From: an uncultured Myxococcales bacterium
Lineage (GTDB): Bacteria; Myxococcota_A; Polyangia; Fen-1088
Direction of reading: 5' to 3'
DNA: 33,686 nt
NCBI GenBank assembly: GCA_937889515.1
Contig: CALAOV010000326.1
Location: forward strand, 1-33,686
Shown: positions 22,291 through 29,982 of the stretch, one piece after another
Layout of the letters: the number at the start of each line of letters is the position of its first letter
Numbering within the stretch: position 1 is the first letter of the stretch
Made by a program: the position numbers and the translations under genes
The notes under the pieces: generated by a model
Seen by the model: the letters and a program-made list of their open reading frames with translations, nothing else
Database searches by the model: none
What the model was told of the DNA's origin: nothing

Positions 22291-24876
22291 ATGGGCTCCG
22301 GGCGTCCCATACCCGATTCCGTTCCGGCCGTGCTCGGCCGCGGCGCCATCATCGGGCGCTACGTGGTGCTCGGTCTGGTCGGGCGCGGCGGAATGGGCGA
22401 GGTGTACGGCGCGTACGATCCGGAGCTCGAGCGCAAGGTCGCGGTCAAGCTCCTGCGCATCAAGCCCGGCAACGGCGTCACGCTGAGCGAAGGGCGCCAG
22501 CGCACGCTGCGGGAAGCGCAGGCCATCGCGCGCCTCTCGCACCCCAACGTGGTGGTCGTCTACGACGTGGGGACCTTCGAGGACAAGGTCTTCATCGCGA
22601 TGGAGTTCGTCGAGGGAACCACCTTGACGTACTGGCTGGAGGCGCAGCCGCGGACCTGGCAGGAGATCTTGAAGGTGTTCGTGGCGGCCGGGCATGGGCT
22701 GGCGGCGGCGCACGACAAGGGCCTGGTCCACCGCGACTTCAAGCCCGACAACGTCATGGTGGGCCGCGACAACCAACCCCGCGTGATGGACTTCGGGTTG
22801 GCGCGGCAGGCCAGCGACAAGCCGGCTCAACCGCGAACACCGCCCGATCCGATCCCCATCACGATCTTCAGCTCGTCGCCCGGCGTCGACGGCGAGAGCG
22901 TGACCCGGGTGCTGCAAGAGGGGGCGGCGGCGATAGAGGCTGGGACGCCGGTGTCGGGCGCGTTCGACATGCACCTCACGCGAACCGGCGCGATGATGGG
23001 GACGCCCACGTACATGGCGCCCGAGCAGTTCCGCGGCCTGGCGACCGACGCGCGCACCGACCAGTTCAGCTTCTGCATCTCGCTGTACGACGCGCTCTAC
23101 AAAGAGCGGCCCTTCGCGGGCGACGGGATCAACGCGCTGGCGACCAACGTCATCCGCGGCGACGTCCGCAACGCGCCGGCGAATTCCAAGGTGCCGCTCT
23201 GGCTGCGCAAGGTCCTGCTGCGCGGCCTGCGACCGAATTCTGCCGACCGCTGGCCGTCGATGGAGGACCTCATCGACGCGCTCGGGAAAAACCCGACCGT
23301 CAAGCGGCGCCGGTGGGCGATCGTGTGCGGCGCCGTCGCCCTCACCGCCGGCTTGGCCGTGGCCGCGCGCCCGCTGCTGACCGAGAACCGCAAGGTCTGC
23401 GTCGCAGGCCCGGAGAAGCTGGCCGGCATCTGGGACCTGCCGCCGTCCGACGGCGCCGTACCGCTCCGCCATGCCCAGATCCGCCAGGCCTTCCTACAGA
23501 CGGGCAAGAGCTACGCGCCCGACGTCTTCGCGACCGTCAGTCGGGCATTGACGGGCTACGCGCAACGCTGGGCCGACATGTACAAGGAGACCTGTGAGGC
23601 GACCCAGCTCCGCGGTGAGCAATCGGCGGAGGTGCTCGACCTGCGTATGTCTTGCTTGCAAGAACGGCGGGACGGGTTGCGGGCCTTGACCGACGTTTTC
23701 AGCCAGGCGACGGGCGAGGTGGTCGAGAACGCGGTGAGTGCCACCAACGCGCTCGGCACGTTCGATCGCTGCACCAACGTTCCGCTCCTGCGCGCGGTCG
23801 TCAAGCCTCCGGAAGATCCGGCGACGCGCGCCAAGGTGAACGAGTTACGAACCCGCGTGGCAGATCTTAAGGCGCGCTTCGATGCCGGACGGTGGAAGGA
23901 GGCGTTGAAGGATGCGCCATCGCTCGTTACCGCGACGACGACGCTCGGGTATCAACCGCTGCTGGCCGAGACTCTCCTCCTCCAAGGCAACATGATGATG
24001 AGCGCGGGCAATCCCTCCGCCGCGGAGAAAACCATCGTCAAAGCCTACTGGCGTGCGGACGCGTCACGGCACGACGAGCTTCGCGCCGAGGCTGCGGCTC
24101 TGCTGGTTTTTGTCGTCGGATTCCAAGAGGGACACCTAGACGACGCCGATCGGTGGGCGACCGCGGCCCAATCGGTGCTCGAGCGGCTGGGCGGGCACGA
24201 GCTGTTGCAGGCGTGGTTGCTCAATGACCTCGGGTGCGTCTACTCCTTGCAGGGTCGGAAGGAGGAGGTGGTCCAGCTCATGAAAGAGAGCCTCCGGCTC
24301 AAAGCGAAGGCTCTCGGCCCAGATCATCCGGACGTCGGAATATCCGAAGGAAATCTCGGCCTCGCGCTTAGAGAACTCGGTCGAGCTGATGAGGCCCTCA
24401 TTCACATCGATCGAGCTATCGGATTGCAGGAGCGAGCACTGGGCGCTGGACACCCGGCGATCGCCACTGAGCTCAACAACCGCGGTGAGATCCTGAACGC
24501 GCTCGGACGCTATCAAGAGGCGCGCCTCGCGTTTCAGCGCGCACGCGTCGTCTGGGAGCGGGAGCTGGGGCCGGACAACCTGAACCTCGGTTACGCACTG
24601 ACGGGTATCGGTGTTAGCCATCTCGCAGAAGGGAACCCAGCCAGCGCGTTGGTGCCGCTCGAGCGCGCGTTCAAGATTCGGGCTGCCCAGGAAACCGAAC
24701 CCTCCAGGCGCGCTGAAACCAGCTTCGCGTTGGCGCGGGCCCTCTGGGACTCGAACCGCGATCGCATGCGCGCCCTCGTCCTCGCTCAAGAAGCGAGGAC
24801 GGACTACGGCCGGACCCCCGCAAAAACGAAGCTAACTGAGGTCGACCGCTGGCTTGTGAATCACGGCCCGAGATAG
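22291..24876 (+). CDS. membrane-anchored Ser/Thr protein kinase with C-terminal TPRs
   Basis: 861 aa. The kinase domain is at ~22-335: glycine loop GRGGMGEVYG (31-40), Lys53 in VAVKLL, catalytic HRDFKPDN (147-154), DFG (167-169) and APE (243-245). Between DFG and APE lies an unusually long activation segment (~75 residues, Pro/Ser-rich, including PITIFSSSPGVDGESV). One transmembrane helix (~342-363) then places the rest (364-861) outside the cytoplasm. This part has a Cys-containing domain, followed from ~590 by tetratricopeptide repeats (ALRELGRADEALIHIDRAIG, ILNALGRYQEARLAFQRA). This is the Pkn layout of myxobacteria: an extracytoplasmic TPR sensor linked to a Hanks-type kinase. Codon usage relaxes after about 23,650. 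The targets are unknown. Confidence 0.9.
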   Translation: MGSGRPIPDSVPAVLGRGAIIGRYVVLGLVGRGGMGEVYGAYDPELERKVAVKLLRIKPGNGVTLSEGRQRTLREAQAIARLSHPNVVVVYDVGTFEDKVFIAMEFVEGTTLTYWLEAQPRTWQEILKVFVAAGHGLAAAHDKGLVHRDFKPDNVMVGRDNQPRVMDFGLARQASDKPAQPRTPPDPIPITIFSSSPGVDGESVTRVLQEGAAAIEAGTPVSGAFDMHLTRTGAMMGTPTYMAPEQFRGLATDARTDQFSFCISLYDALYKERPFAGDGINALATNVIRGDVRNAPANSKVPLWLRKVLLRGLRPNSADRWPSMEDLIDALGKNPTVKRRRWAIVCGAVALTAGLAVAARPLLTENRKVCVAGPEKLAGIWDLPPSDGAVPLRHAQIRQAFLQTGKSYAPDVFATVSRALTGYAQRWADMYKETCEATQLRGEQSAEVLDLRMSCLQERRDGLRALTDVFSQATGEVVENAVSATNALGTFDRCTNVPLLRAVVKPPEDPATRAKVNELRTRVADLKARFDAGRWKEALKDAPSLVTATTTLGYQPLLAETLLLQGNMMMSAGNPSAAEKTIVKAYWRADASRHDELRAEAAALLVFVVGFQEGHLDDADRWATAAQSVLERLGGHELLQAWLLNDLGCVYSLQGRKEEVVQLMKESLRLKAKALGPDHPDVGISEGNLGLALRELGRADEALIHIDRAIGLQERALGAGHPAIATELNNRGEILNALGRYQEARLAFQRARVVWERELGPDNLNLGYALTGIGVSHLAEGNPASALVPLERAFKIRAAQETEPSRRAETSFALARALWDSNRDRMRALVLAQEARTDYGRTPAKTKLTEVDRWLVNHGPR

Positions 24877-24885
24877 TCGAGGCGA

Positions 24886-25053
24886 TCAGGCCGCGACGAC
24901 CCCGCGCGCATTGTGGTTGTTCTGCCAGATGCCCAACCCCGCCTTGATCGCGGTCCTAACGCGCAGGCCGGAGCGGGTGTGGTTCGCGGTGTATAAGCCG
25001 CCCGCTTTGATCCCCGTAGTCACCTTGAGTCCCGCGTTCGATTTCGTCTTCAT
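24886..25053 (-). CDS. 55-aa peptide with two tandem KAG/NH repeats
   Basis: The track ORF begins at 25236, but AAGGGA lies about 7 bp before the ATG at 25053, and the repeats begin immediately after it. The peptide contains two ~21-residue units: GLKVTTGIKAGGLYTANHTR (8-27) and GLRVRTAIKAGLGIWQNNHN (29-48), consensus GL(K/R)V.T.IKAG.....NH. The units are similar in protein but differ in DNA, implying selection on the peptide. It is basic, without Cys, signal peptide or membrane segment. The repeats invite a ribosomally made, modified peptide or a small structural/binding peptide, but no modifying enzyme or transporter is adjacent, so this is speculation. It converges with the kinase gene, leaving 9 bp, and its upstream region carries phased repeats. 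Confidence 0.7.
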   Translation of the reverse strand: MKTKSNAGLKVTTGIKAGGLYTANHTRSGLRVRTAIKAGLGIWQNNHNARGVVAA

Positions 25054-25126
25054 GGTCATTTCCCTTTGGTGTGTGTGTGGCAGCATCGTTTGGTTCCCGA
25101 CGTGTGTGGCAATGTGCCCGCAGGTC

Positions 25127-25138
25127 TGCCCGCGGGCA
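25127..25138. promoter_or_regulatory. 12-bp perfect palindrome
   Basis: TGCCCGCGGGCA is a self-complementary 12-mer. A half copy, TGCCCGC, occurs 12 bp upstream (25115-25121), giving a direct-plus-inverted arrangement. It lies about 75 bp upstream of the small peptide gene (minus strand), where it could be an operator or leader element. No regulator is known. Confidence 0.4.
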
Positions 25139-25177
25139 ACAAAAAACGCGCTCGAGCTGTGCGAATGTCGCACCCGA

Positions 25178-25220
25178 GTTTCCTTAGTGTTTCCATGATG
25201 TTTCACGCGTTTTTGAAACA
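25178..25220. promoter_or_regulatory. helically phased GTTTC repeats plus inverted copy
   Basis: GTTTC begins at 25178, 25189 and 25200, exactly 11 bp apart, so all three lie on one face of the DNA. The third belongs to a perfect inverted repeat: TGTTTCA (25199-25205), 8-bp spacer, TGAAACA (25214-25220). The element lies between the start of the 55-aa peptide (25053, minus) and the start of the RMD1-like gene (25305, plus). It is A/T-rich relative to its surroundings and looks like a cooperative regulator-binding array. Confidence 0.5.
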
Positions 25221-25304
25221 CCTGCTCGTCAGCCAATTGACGCTGCTGATACCCGCCCGCGCGCGTTTGGAAACCGGCCTCCGGCGGGCCAGAATGGGCG
25301 CGCC

Positions 25305-26087
25305 GTGGCCAACGCCGTCCACACCTTCCACGCGCTCGCCTTCGTCGAGAACTTCCCGCTCAAGGAGCTGGCGCTGCTCTACCCGGAGGCCAAGCGCACC
25401 CACCACCGGCTCTGGTTTCCGGCGCCGGCAGGGGGGACGGTATTCATGTTCCCGTCTGGCGCCCTGGTGTTTCACGACATGGGCCAGCCGGCGCGCGAGA
25501 CGGAGATTGCCCGGCTGCGGCGCGCCCTACCCGGGCTGAGCGACGCACAGGTCTTGACCGAGGAGTTCTCGGTGCGCGAAGTGGCGGGCGCGCGCCCCGA
25601 CATCGAGGGCGGCGAGCTGGTGGTCGATCAGCTGACCTTCGAGCGGGCTGGCGTCGTGGCGCTGTCGATCGCGCAGAGCGCCGCGATGGAATACTACGAG
25701 CGCATCGTCGATCAGATGTTCACCGAGACCGATCGCCTGGTGGACAAGCTGGAGAAGACCGGCACCATGCCGATCTTCACGCGCGCACTTCATCGGTTCA
25801 TCGGCGCCGCCATCGGAACCCGGAGCGAGGTGCTTTCCGTGCTGCACCTGTTCGACAAGCCCGACGCGGCCTGGGACGATCCGGGTGCCGAGAAGATCTA
25901 CGAGCAACTGCGCGCCGAGTTCGATCTGGTGGATCGCCACCAGGCCCTGGAGCTGAAGCTGCGGAGCGTGCAGGACGCCCTCGAGCTGGTGACCGACATC
26001 GCCCGGGACAAAAGGTTGGTCTGGCTGGAGATCTCGATCGTCTTGCTCATCGTGCTCGAGATCGGCCTCAACCTGTTCCGCCGCTGA
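25305..26087 (+). CDS. RMD1/DUF155 family membrane protein
   Basis: 260 aa starting at GTG 25305. It has the N-terminal beta-rich part with FMFPSGALVFHDMGQPARETEIARLRRAL, then VSIAQSAAMEYYE-like ALSIAQSAAMEYYERIVDQMF and long helices ending in a single C-terminal transmembrane segment (~238-257). This is the RMD1/DUF155 arrangement also seen in yeast and mitochondrial proteins. The soluble part would face the cytoplasm. The molecular role in bacteria is not established. It converges with msrA, stopping 3 bp before the msrA stop. Its promoter region is shared with the phased GTTTC array. Confidence 0.85.
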   Translation: MANAVHTFHALAFVENFPLKELALLYPEAKRTHHRLWFPAPAGGTVFMFPSGALVFHDMGQPARETEIARLRRALPGLSDAQVLTEEFSVREVAGARPDIEGGELVVDQLTFERAGVVALSIAQSAAMEYYERIVDQMFTETDRLVDKLEKTGTMPIFTRALHRFIGAAIGTRSEVLSVLHLFDKPDAAWDDPGAEKIYEQLRAEFDLVDRHQALELKLRSVQDALELVTDIARDKRLVWLEISIVLLIVLEIGLNLFRR

Positions 26088-26090
26088 GCG

Positions 26091-26774
26091 CTAGTCGCCG
26101 CGGTATAGCGACGGGAACAGCTTCTTGAGGTGCGCCACCTTCGGGGCGTCGTTGATCGCGATGTAGGGATTGTCGGGGTGCAGCCGCGCGTAGTTCTGGT
26201 GGTAGCCCTCGGCCGGGTAGAACGCCTGCAGCGGGACGATCTGCGTGACGATCCGACCGTGGAATACCTTGGCCCGATCCAGTTGCTGCACGTACGCCTC
26301 GGCGACCCGTTTTTGATCCGCCGCGGTGAAGAAGAGAGCCGACCGGTACTGCGTGCCTTCGTCCGGCCCCTGGCGGTTGAGCTCGGTCGGATCGTGTGCC
26401 ACCGAGAAGAAGACCTTCAGCAGCTGACCGAAGGAGACCTGGGCCGGATCGAACGTCACCTTGACCGACTCCGCGTGGCCCGTGTCGCCGGTGCTGACGA
26501 GATCGTATTTCGCCGTCGAGGCCGCGCCGCCGGCATAGCCGGAGGTCGCGTCGGCGACGCCCTTGACGTGCTGAAAGACGGCTTGCACGCCCCAGAAACA
26601 TCCGCCGGAGAAGACGGCGGTCTCGAGGCCGGCCTTGCCCTTCGCCGGCGCGCTGTCCGTGACGGGCGAGGGGAGGGGGACGCCGTCTCCGGCGCGGGCG
26701 TACCGCCAGAACAGGCCGCCGGCGGCGAGGACGACGGCGATCGGGAGGGCGGCCTTTCGAAGGGAGCTGGTCAT
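26091..26774 (-). CDS. msrA: peptide-methionine (S)-S-oxide reductase MsrA
   Basis: 227 aa. The enzyme reduces methionine-S-sulfoxide in proteins and free methionine. VFSGGCFWGVQAVFQHVKGV carries the catalytic Cys (GCFWG), followed by SGYAGG, GHAESVKVTFDP, GPDEGTQYRSALFF and the late AEGYHQNY, so all family motifs are present. It is odd in two ways. There is an N-terminal signal/anchor (~10-28, LPIAVVLAAGGLFW), so the enzyme is probably periplasmic or membrane-tethered. And the only Cys in the whole protein is the catalytic one, so it lacks the resolving Cys of classical MsrA and must be recycled by an external thiol. It lies 9 bp downstream of a lipoprotein gene and is probably co-transcribed with it. 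Confidence 0.92.
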   Translation of the reverse strand: MTSSLRKAALPIAVVLAAGGLFWRYARAGDGVPLPSPVTDSAPAKGKAGLETAVFSGGCFWGVQAVFQHVKGVADATSGYAGGAASTAKYDLVSTGDTGHAESVKVTFDPAQVSFGQLLKVFFSVAHDPTELNRQGPDEGTQYRSALFFTAADQKRVAEAYVQQLDRAKVFHGRIVTQIVPLQAFYPAEGYHQNYARLHPDNPYIAINDAPKVAHLKKLFPSLYRGD

Positions 26775-26783
26775 GCCCCCGTT

Positions 26784-27929
26784 CTAGCGCGCCGGGCCTT
26801 GACCTGCATCTGCCGGAGCGGAGCCGCCGGCGCACAGCGCCTCGATCGGCGTCGAGGAGGTCGACGAAAGGGCGCGGTTGTAGTTGTCGACCCACACGAC
26901 GTCGGCCCCGGATACGTGCAAGAGACCGGCGCCGCTCAGATCGGAGACGAACGTTTCGATGGGTCCGCCCGCCTTGGGCAGACGGCCCAGCGATCCCGTG
27001 GTGAAATAGAGATCGGACGGGCCGAGGGCGATCTCGCCCGGGCTGTCGACGCTGTTGCTGCCGTCGACCAAGGCGGTCTCGTTCTGGCCGTCGAGATCGG
27101 CGCGCACGACGCGGGAATTTCCGAACGTGCCCACGGCGGGCTCGTCTATCCAATAGAGCGCCTGGCCGTCGACCAGCAGATCGTCTGGGAATCCCGGGAG
27201 GGTCAGCAGGCGATCGGTGGGGCCACCCGCGTCCGACTTCGGCATCCGGACGATGGCGCCGTTGCCGGGCGAGGTCGTCAGATCGCCGACGGCTGCATAT
27301 AGATAGGTCGCGTCCACGGCGAGCGAGCGGATCGAGAGCGTGCCCGCGAAGGTCAGGGTCACCGGCGTGGTGCTGGGGGGCGTGATCTTCAAGACCGTGC
27401 CCGACGCCCCGCTCGCGAAATACAGAGAAGCGTCGTCTGTCACCGTGGGCCCGGCCCCGAAGTTGTCTTGGACAAGCGCGGCGGCTCCGCCGTCGGGCGC
27501 GCCTGCGTCCGCCGATGCGCCGCCGAATGGCGTTGCGTAAAGAGCGGGCGCGCTCGATTGCTTCCCGTCGGAGCTGGGCGCCCCGACCGGATGTTCGGCG
27601 GTGGTGTACAGGGTGCCACCGACGATCGCGACGCCGGTGGCGCCGGTGGCGATGGGGGTCACCGGACCTCCACCCAGCGGGACGCTGGAGAGCCCGCTGC
27701 TCCAAGAGAAGAAGACGCGGCCGCCGAAAACGAAGAGTCCCCCGACGACCTCGCCGGACGTGTTCTCGAAGAGCGTCGTTTCCGTGGACGGCGCGTTGCA
27801 GGTCAACGCACCGCCGTCGCTACCGGGCGACGGCGCACGCTCCGGCAGCGTGGTGCCATTGCAAGCGGCGACAGCCGTTGCGAGCGCGACCAGCGACACC
27901 GGGTTCAACAATCTCGATGGGGCCTGCAT
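26784..27929 (-). CDS. beta-propeller-like lipoprotein
   Basis: 381 aa from ATG 27929, preceded by GGTAGGTGG; the track start at 28037 adds residues before the signal peptide. The lipobox is TAVAAC (Cys23). The mature part repeats short blades such as GGLFVFGGRVFFSWSSGLSSVPLGGG, GGTLYTTAEHPVG, DDASLYFASGASGTV, DATYLYAAVGD and PSDLYFTTGSLGRLPKAGG. Their pattern, a small-residue turn followed by (L/V)Y(F/W) and a Gly-rich return, is that of the NHL/SBBP-like propellers common in myxobacterial lipoproteins. No catalytic residues are apparent. Directly followed by msrA, it may be a periplasmic partner or simply co-expressed. Confidence 0.78.
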   Translation of the reverse strand: MQAPSRLLNPVSLVALATAVAACNGTTLPERAPSPGSDGGALTCNAPSTETTLFENTSGEVVGGLFVFGGRVFFSWSSGLSSVPLGGGPVTPIATGATGVAIVGGTLYTTAEHPVGAPSSDGKQSSAPALYATPFGGASADAGAPDGGAAALVQDNFGAGPTVTDDASLYFASGASGTVLKITPPSTTPVTLTFAGTLSIRSLAVDATYLYAAVGDLTTSPGNGAIVRMPKSDAGGPTDRLLTLPGFPDDLLVDGQALYWIDEPAVGTFGNSRVVRADLDGQNETALVDGSNSVDSPGEIALGPSDLYFTTGSLGRLPKAGGPIETFVSDLSGAGLLHVSGADVVWVDNYNRALSSTSSTPIEALCAGGSAPADAGQGPAR

Positions 27930-27971
27930 CGTCCACCTACCGCAATCCACGATCCGCCTTGGCCCCGCAGC

Positions 27972-27977
27972 AGTCAA
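27972..27977 (-). promoter_or_regulatory. candidate -35 element
   Basis: On the minus strand TTGACT lies upstream of the lipoprotein start at 27929; 17 bp further the sequence GATCGT occupies the -10 position, a weak match. The -35 is good and the -10 poor, so this is a tentative housekeeping-type promoter for the lipoprotein-msrA unit. Confidence 0.3.
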
Positions 27978-28000
27978 CCCCTGGACCCCTGGACCCCTAG
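27978..28000 (+). repeat. short tandem repeat CCCCTGGA x2 plus partial
   Basis: CCCCTGGA occurs at 27978-27985 and 27986-27993, followed by CCCCTAG. The repeat sits directly upstream of the minus-strand candidate -35 in the 97-bp divergent gap and shows no further copies elsewhere in the window. Confidence 0.5.
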
Positions 28001-28026
28001 CCCCCAGCACCGGTAACCTGCCGTTC

Positions 28027-28200
28027 GTGCCGCACACCGGATCCGCAACGTTGACGAAGGGCGACTACACGGGCGTCTGCACGAAAGGCCGAGGGCATCC
28101 CATTCCCCCGCTCCGCATCGACGCCGGTCGGACGTTGCCACCGTGTCGAACCTGCCACGGCCCCGTCAACTGGACGCTGGTTCGTCCGATCAAGGACTAG
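28027..28200 (+). CDS. small Cys/His protein, possible zinc-ribbon-like
   Basis: About 57 aa from GTG 28027 (TTG 28051 is an alternative; no good ribosome-binding site). The frame continues much further upstream in the track, but only over the antisense of the lipoprotein gene. The C-terminal part reads GDYTGVC...H...LPPCRTCHGPVNWTLVRPI, with Cys18, Cys40, Cys43, His24 and His44. It resembles small YjzC-like bacterial proteins that end in P.C..C..PV.W.LV. A single metal site is plausible. It precedes the PQQ-type gene by 73 bp on the same strand. Length and composition limit confidence. Confidence 0.5.
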   Translation: MPHTGSATLTKGDYTGVCTKGRGHPIPPLRIDAGRTLPPCRTCHGPVNWTLVRPIKD

Positions 28201-28273
28201 CTACGGCAGGTGCGCGACTCTACATGCAGCCCCCGCCAGATTCGTTCTGATTCTGATAAAGAGAGAGCAAGCC

Positions 28274-29890
28274 ATGGGCCGCCTTCTCCCGATGGGACTC
28301 GTTTTGCTCGCCTTCGGATGCTCGTCCTCGAAGAGCCCATCCGGTACCGGTGGGCGCGCCTCTGTCTTGCAGCATCACAATGACCTCGCACGTGACGGTC
28401 TCTACATCGATCCGGCGCTGACGCAAGCGGCGGTGATGGGGACCGCGGGGACGAGCGGTGGCGGATTGCAGCTCGACGCCACCTTCGCGAACGCGAACGT
28501 GGCCGGCTACGTTTACGCGCAACCGCTCTATCTGGCCGGGACCGGCGCGAACCCGGACCTGGTCATCGTCGCGACCGAGATGAACAACGTCTACGCGTTC
28601 GATGCGACGACCGGCGCGCAGGTGTGGACGAAGTCGACGGAGACATTGGGGACGCCCGCCAGCAATCTGGGCTCCGGTGCGGGCGGAGACCTGCCATGCG
28701 GGGGGATCACACCCAGCTTGGGGATCACGGGGACGCCGGTCATCGACGAGACGACGCGAACGATCTATCTCGACGCGATGGCGGTCGACACGTCGAGCGG
28801 CTCGCGCGTGGTCGAGCACAGGGTGCACGCGCTCGACGCGACGACGGGCAACGAGCGGAGCGGATGGCCCGTCAACTTGAACAGCACTGCCTCGTCGGAC
28901 GGAACGGCGTTCGATTCCACGCTACAGAATCAACGGGGGGCCATGACGCTGCTGGGAGCCAAGGTCTTCATACCGTTCGGCGGGCACGAGGGCGATTGCG
29001 GCGGCTATCACGGCTGGGTGGTCGGCATCACGACCACTGGTAAGCCGGCGGTGAGCGCCTGGGCCACTCGCGCGATCGCGGGTGGAATCTGGGGATCGAG
29101 CGGGATCGCGTCGGACGGGACATCGCTCTTCTTCGCGACGGGGAACTCGAAGTCATCGGCCGCCGCCGCTGGGAATACCAGCTCTGGCGACAGCAATGGG
29201 AGCTGGGGGGACAGCGAGGCGGTATTCAAGCTCCCGACCAGCCCGCCGCCGCCGGCGATGGCGACGACGACCGACTATTTCGTGGCGGGAAACTGGGTCG
29301 CGCTCGACGACGTCGACGCCGACCTGGGAGGTACCTCGCCGATCCTGGTGAAGGCGCCGGGGGCGACGCCGTCGAACCTGGTCGTGGCGATGGGGAAGGA
29401 CCACTACGCGTACCTGCTCGATCGGGCCAATTTGGGCGGGATGGACGCGGCGCCCCTCGCCAAGGTCGCGGCGTCGACTTCGGTAATCATCGACGCGGCC
29501 GCGTCGTACACGACGTCGAAGGGAACATATCTGGTATTCAAGGGGGTGGGCGCCACGTGTCCGAACGGGCAGACGGGCGGGCTGACGGCGCTGAAGATCG
29601 CCGCCGCGAATCCACCGACGTTGTCGGTAGCCTGGTGCGGGGGACCGGGAACCAGCTATTCGCCGGCGGTCAGCCAGACGGACGGCGGGGGAGCGAACAC
29701 GATTGTCTGGTCGGTCGGGAACGATGAGAAGCTTCACGGCGTCGACGGCGACAGCGGGGTGAGCGTTTTCGACGGCGGGCCGACGGCGATGTCGGCGGTG
29801 ACGTCGATCCAGGCGCCCATCGTCGCCAACGGGCGGATCTTCGTCGCCTCGAATACCCAGATCTACGCTTTCAAGCCCGTTTCGAACTGA
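28274..29890 (+). CDS. PQQ-type beta-propeller lipoprotein
   Basis: 538 aa. The signal peptide ends in LLAFGC (Cys16) with SSSKS after it, so it is a lipoprotein. The body is built of PQQ-like propeller blades: DLVIVATEMNNVYAFDATTGAQVW, TRTIYLDAMAVDT, RVHALDATTGNE, FIPFGGHEGDCGGYHGWVVG, GRIFVASNTQIYAFKP. Such blades occur in quinoprotein dehydrogenases and in non-catalytic scaffolds. I see no haem-binding CxxCH and no quinone-vicinal disulfide pair, so a dehydrogenase activity is not supported. It probably binds cell-surface or periplasmic ligands. It may share a transcript with the small gene at 28027 and is followed by the exporter gene. Confidence 0.8.
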   Translation: MGRLLPMGLVLLAFGCSSSKSPSGTGGRASVLQHHNDLARDGLYIDPALTQAAVMGTAGTSGGGLQLDATFANANVAGYVYAQPLYLAGTGANPDLVIVATEMNNVYAFDATTGAQVWTKSTETLGTPASNLGSGAGGDLPCGGITPSLGITGTPVIDETTRTIYLDAMAVDTSSGSRVVEHRVHALDATTGNERSGWPVNLNSTASSDGTAFDSTLQNQRGAMTLLGAKVFIPFGGHEGDCGGYHGWVVGITTTGKPAVSAWATRAIAGGIWGSSGIASDGTSLFFATGNSKSSAAAAGNTSSGDSNGSWGDSEAVFKLPTSPPPPAMATTTDYFVAGNWVALDDVDADLGGTSPILVKAPGATPSNLVVAMGKDHYAYLLDRANLGGMDAAPLAKVAASTSVIIDAAASYTTSKGTYLVFKGVGATCPNGQTGGLTALKIAAANPPTLSVAWCGGPGTSYSPAVSQTDGGGANTIVWSVGNDEKLHGVDGDSGVSVFDGGPTAMSAVTSIQAPIVANGRIFVASNTQIYAFKPVSN

Positions 29891-29982
29891 GGAGGCGCAA
29901 GGCTTATCACCGCCGGCGACTAGATCCTACCCCGCTGCGTCCGACTCTTGCTACGGGCTGCGACAGGGACGATGGTCCAACC

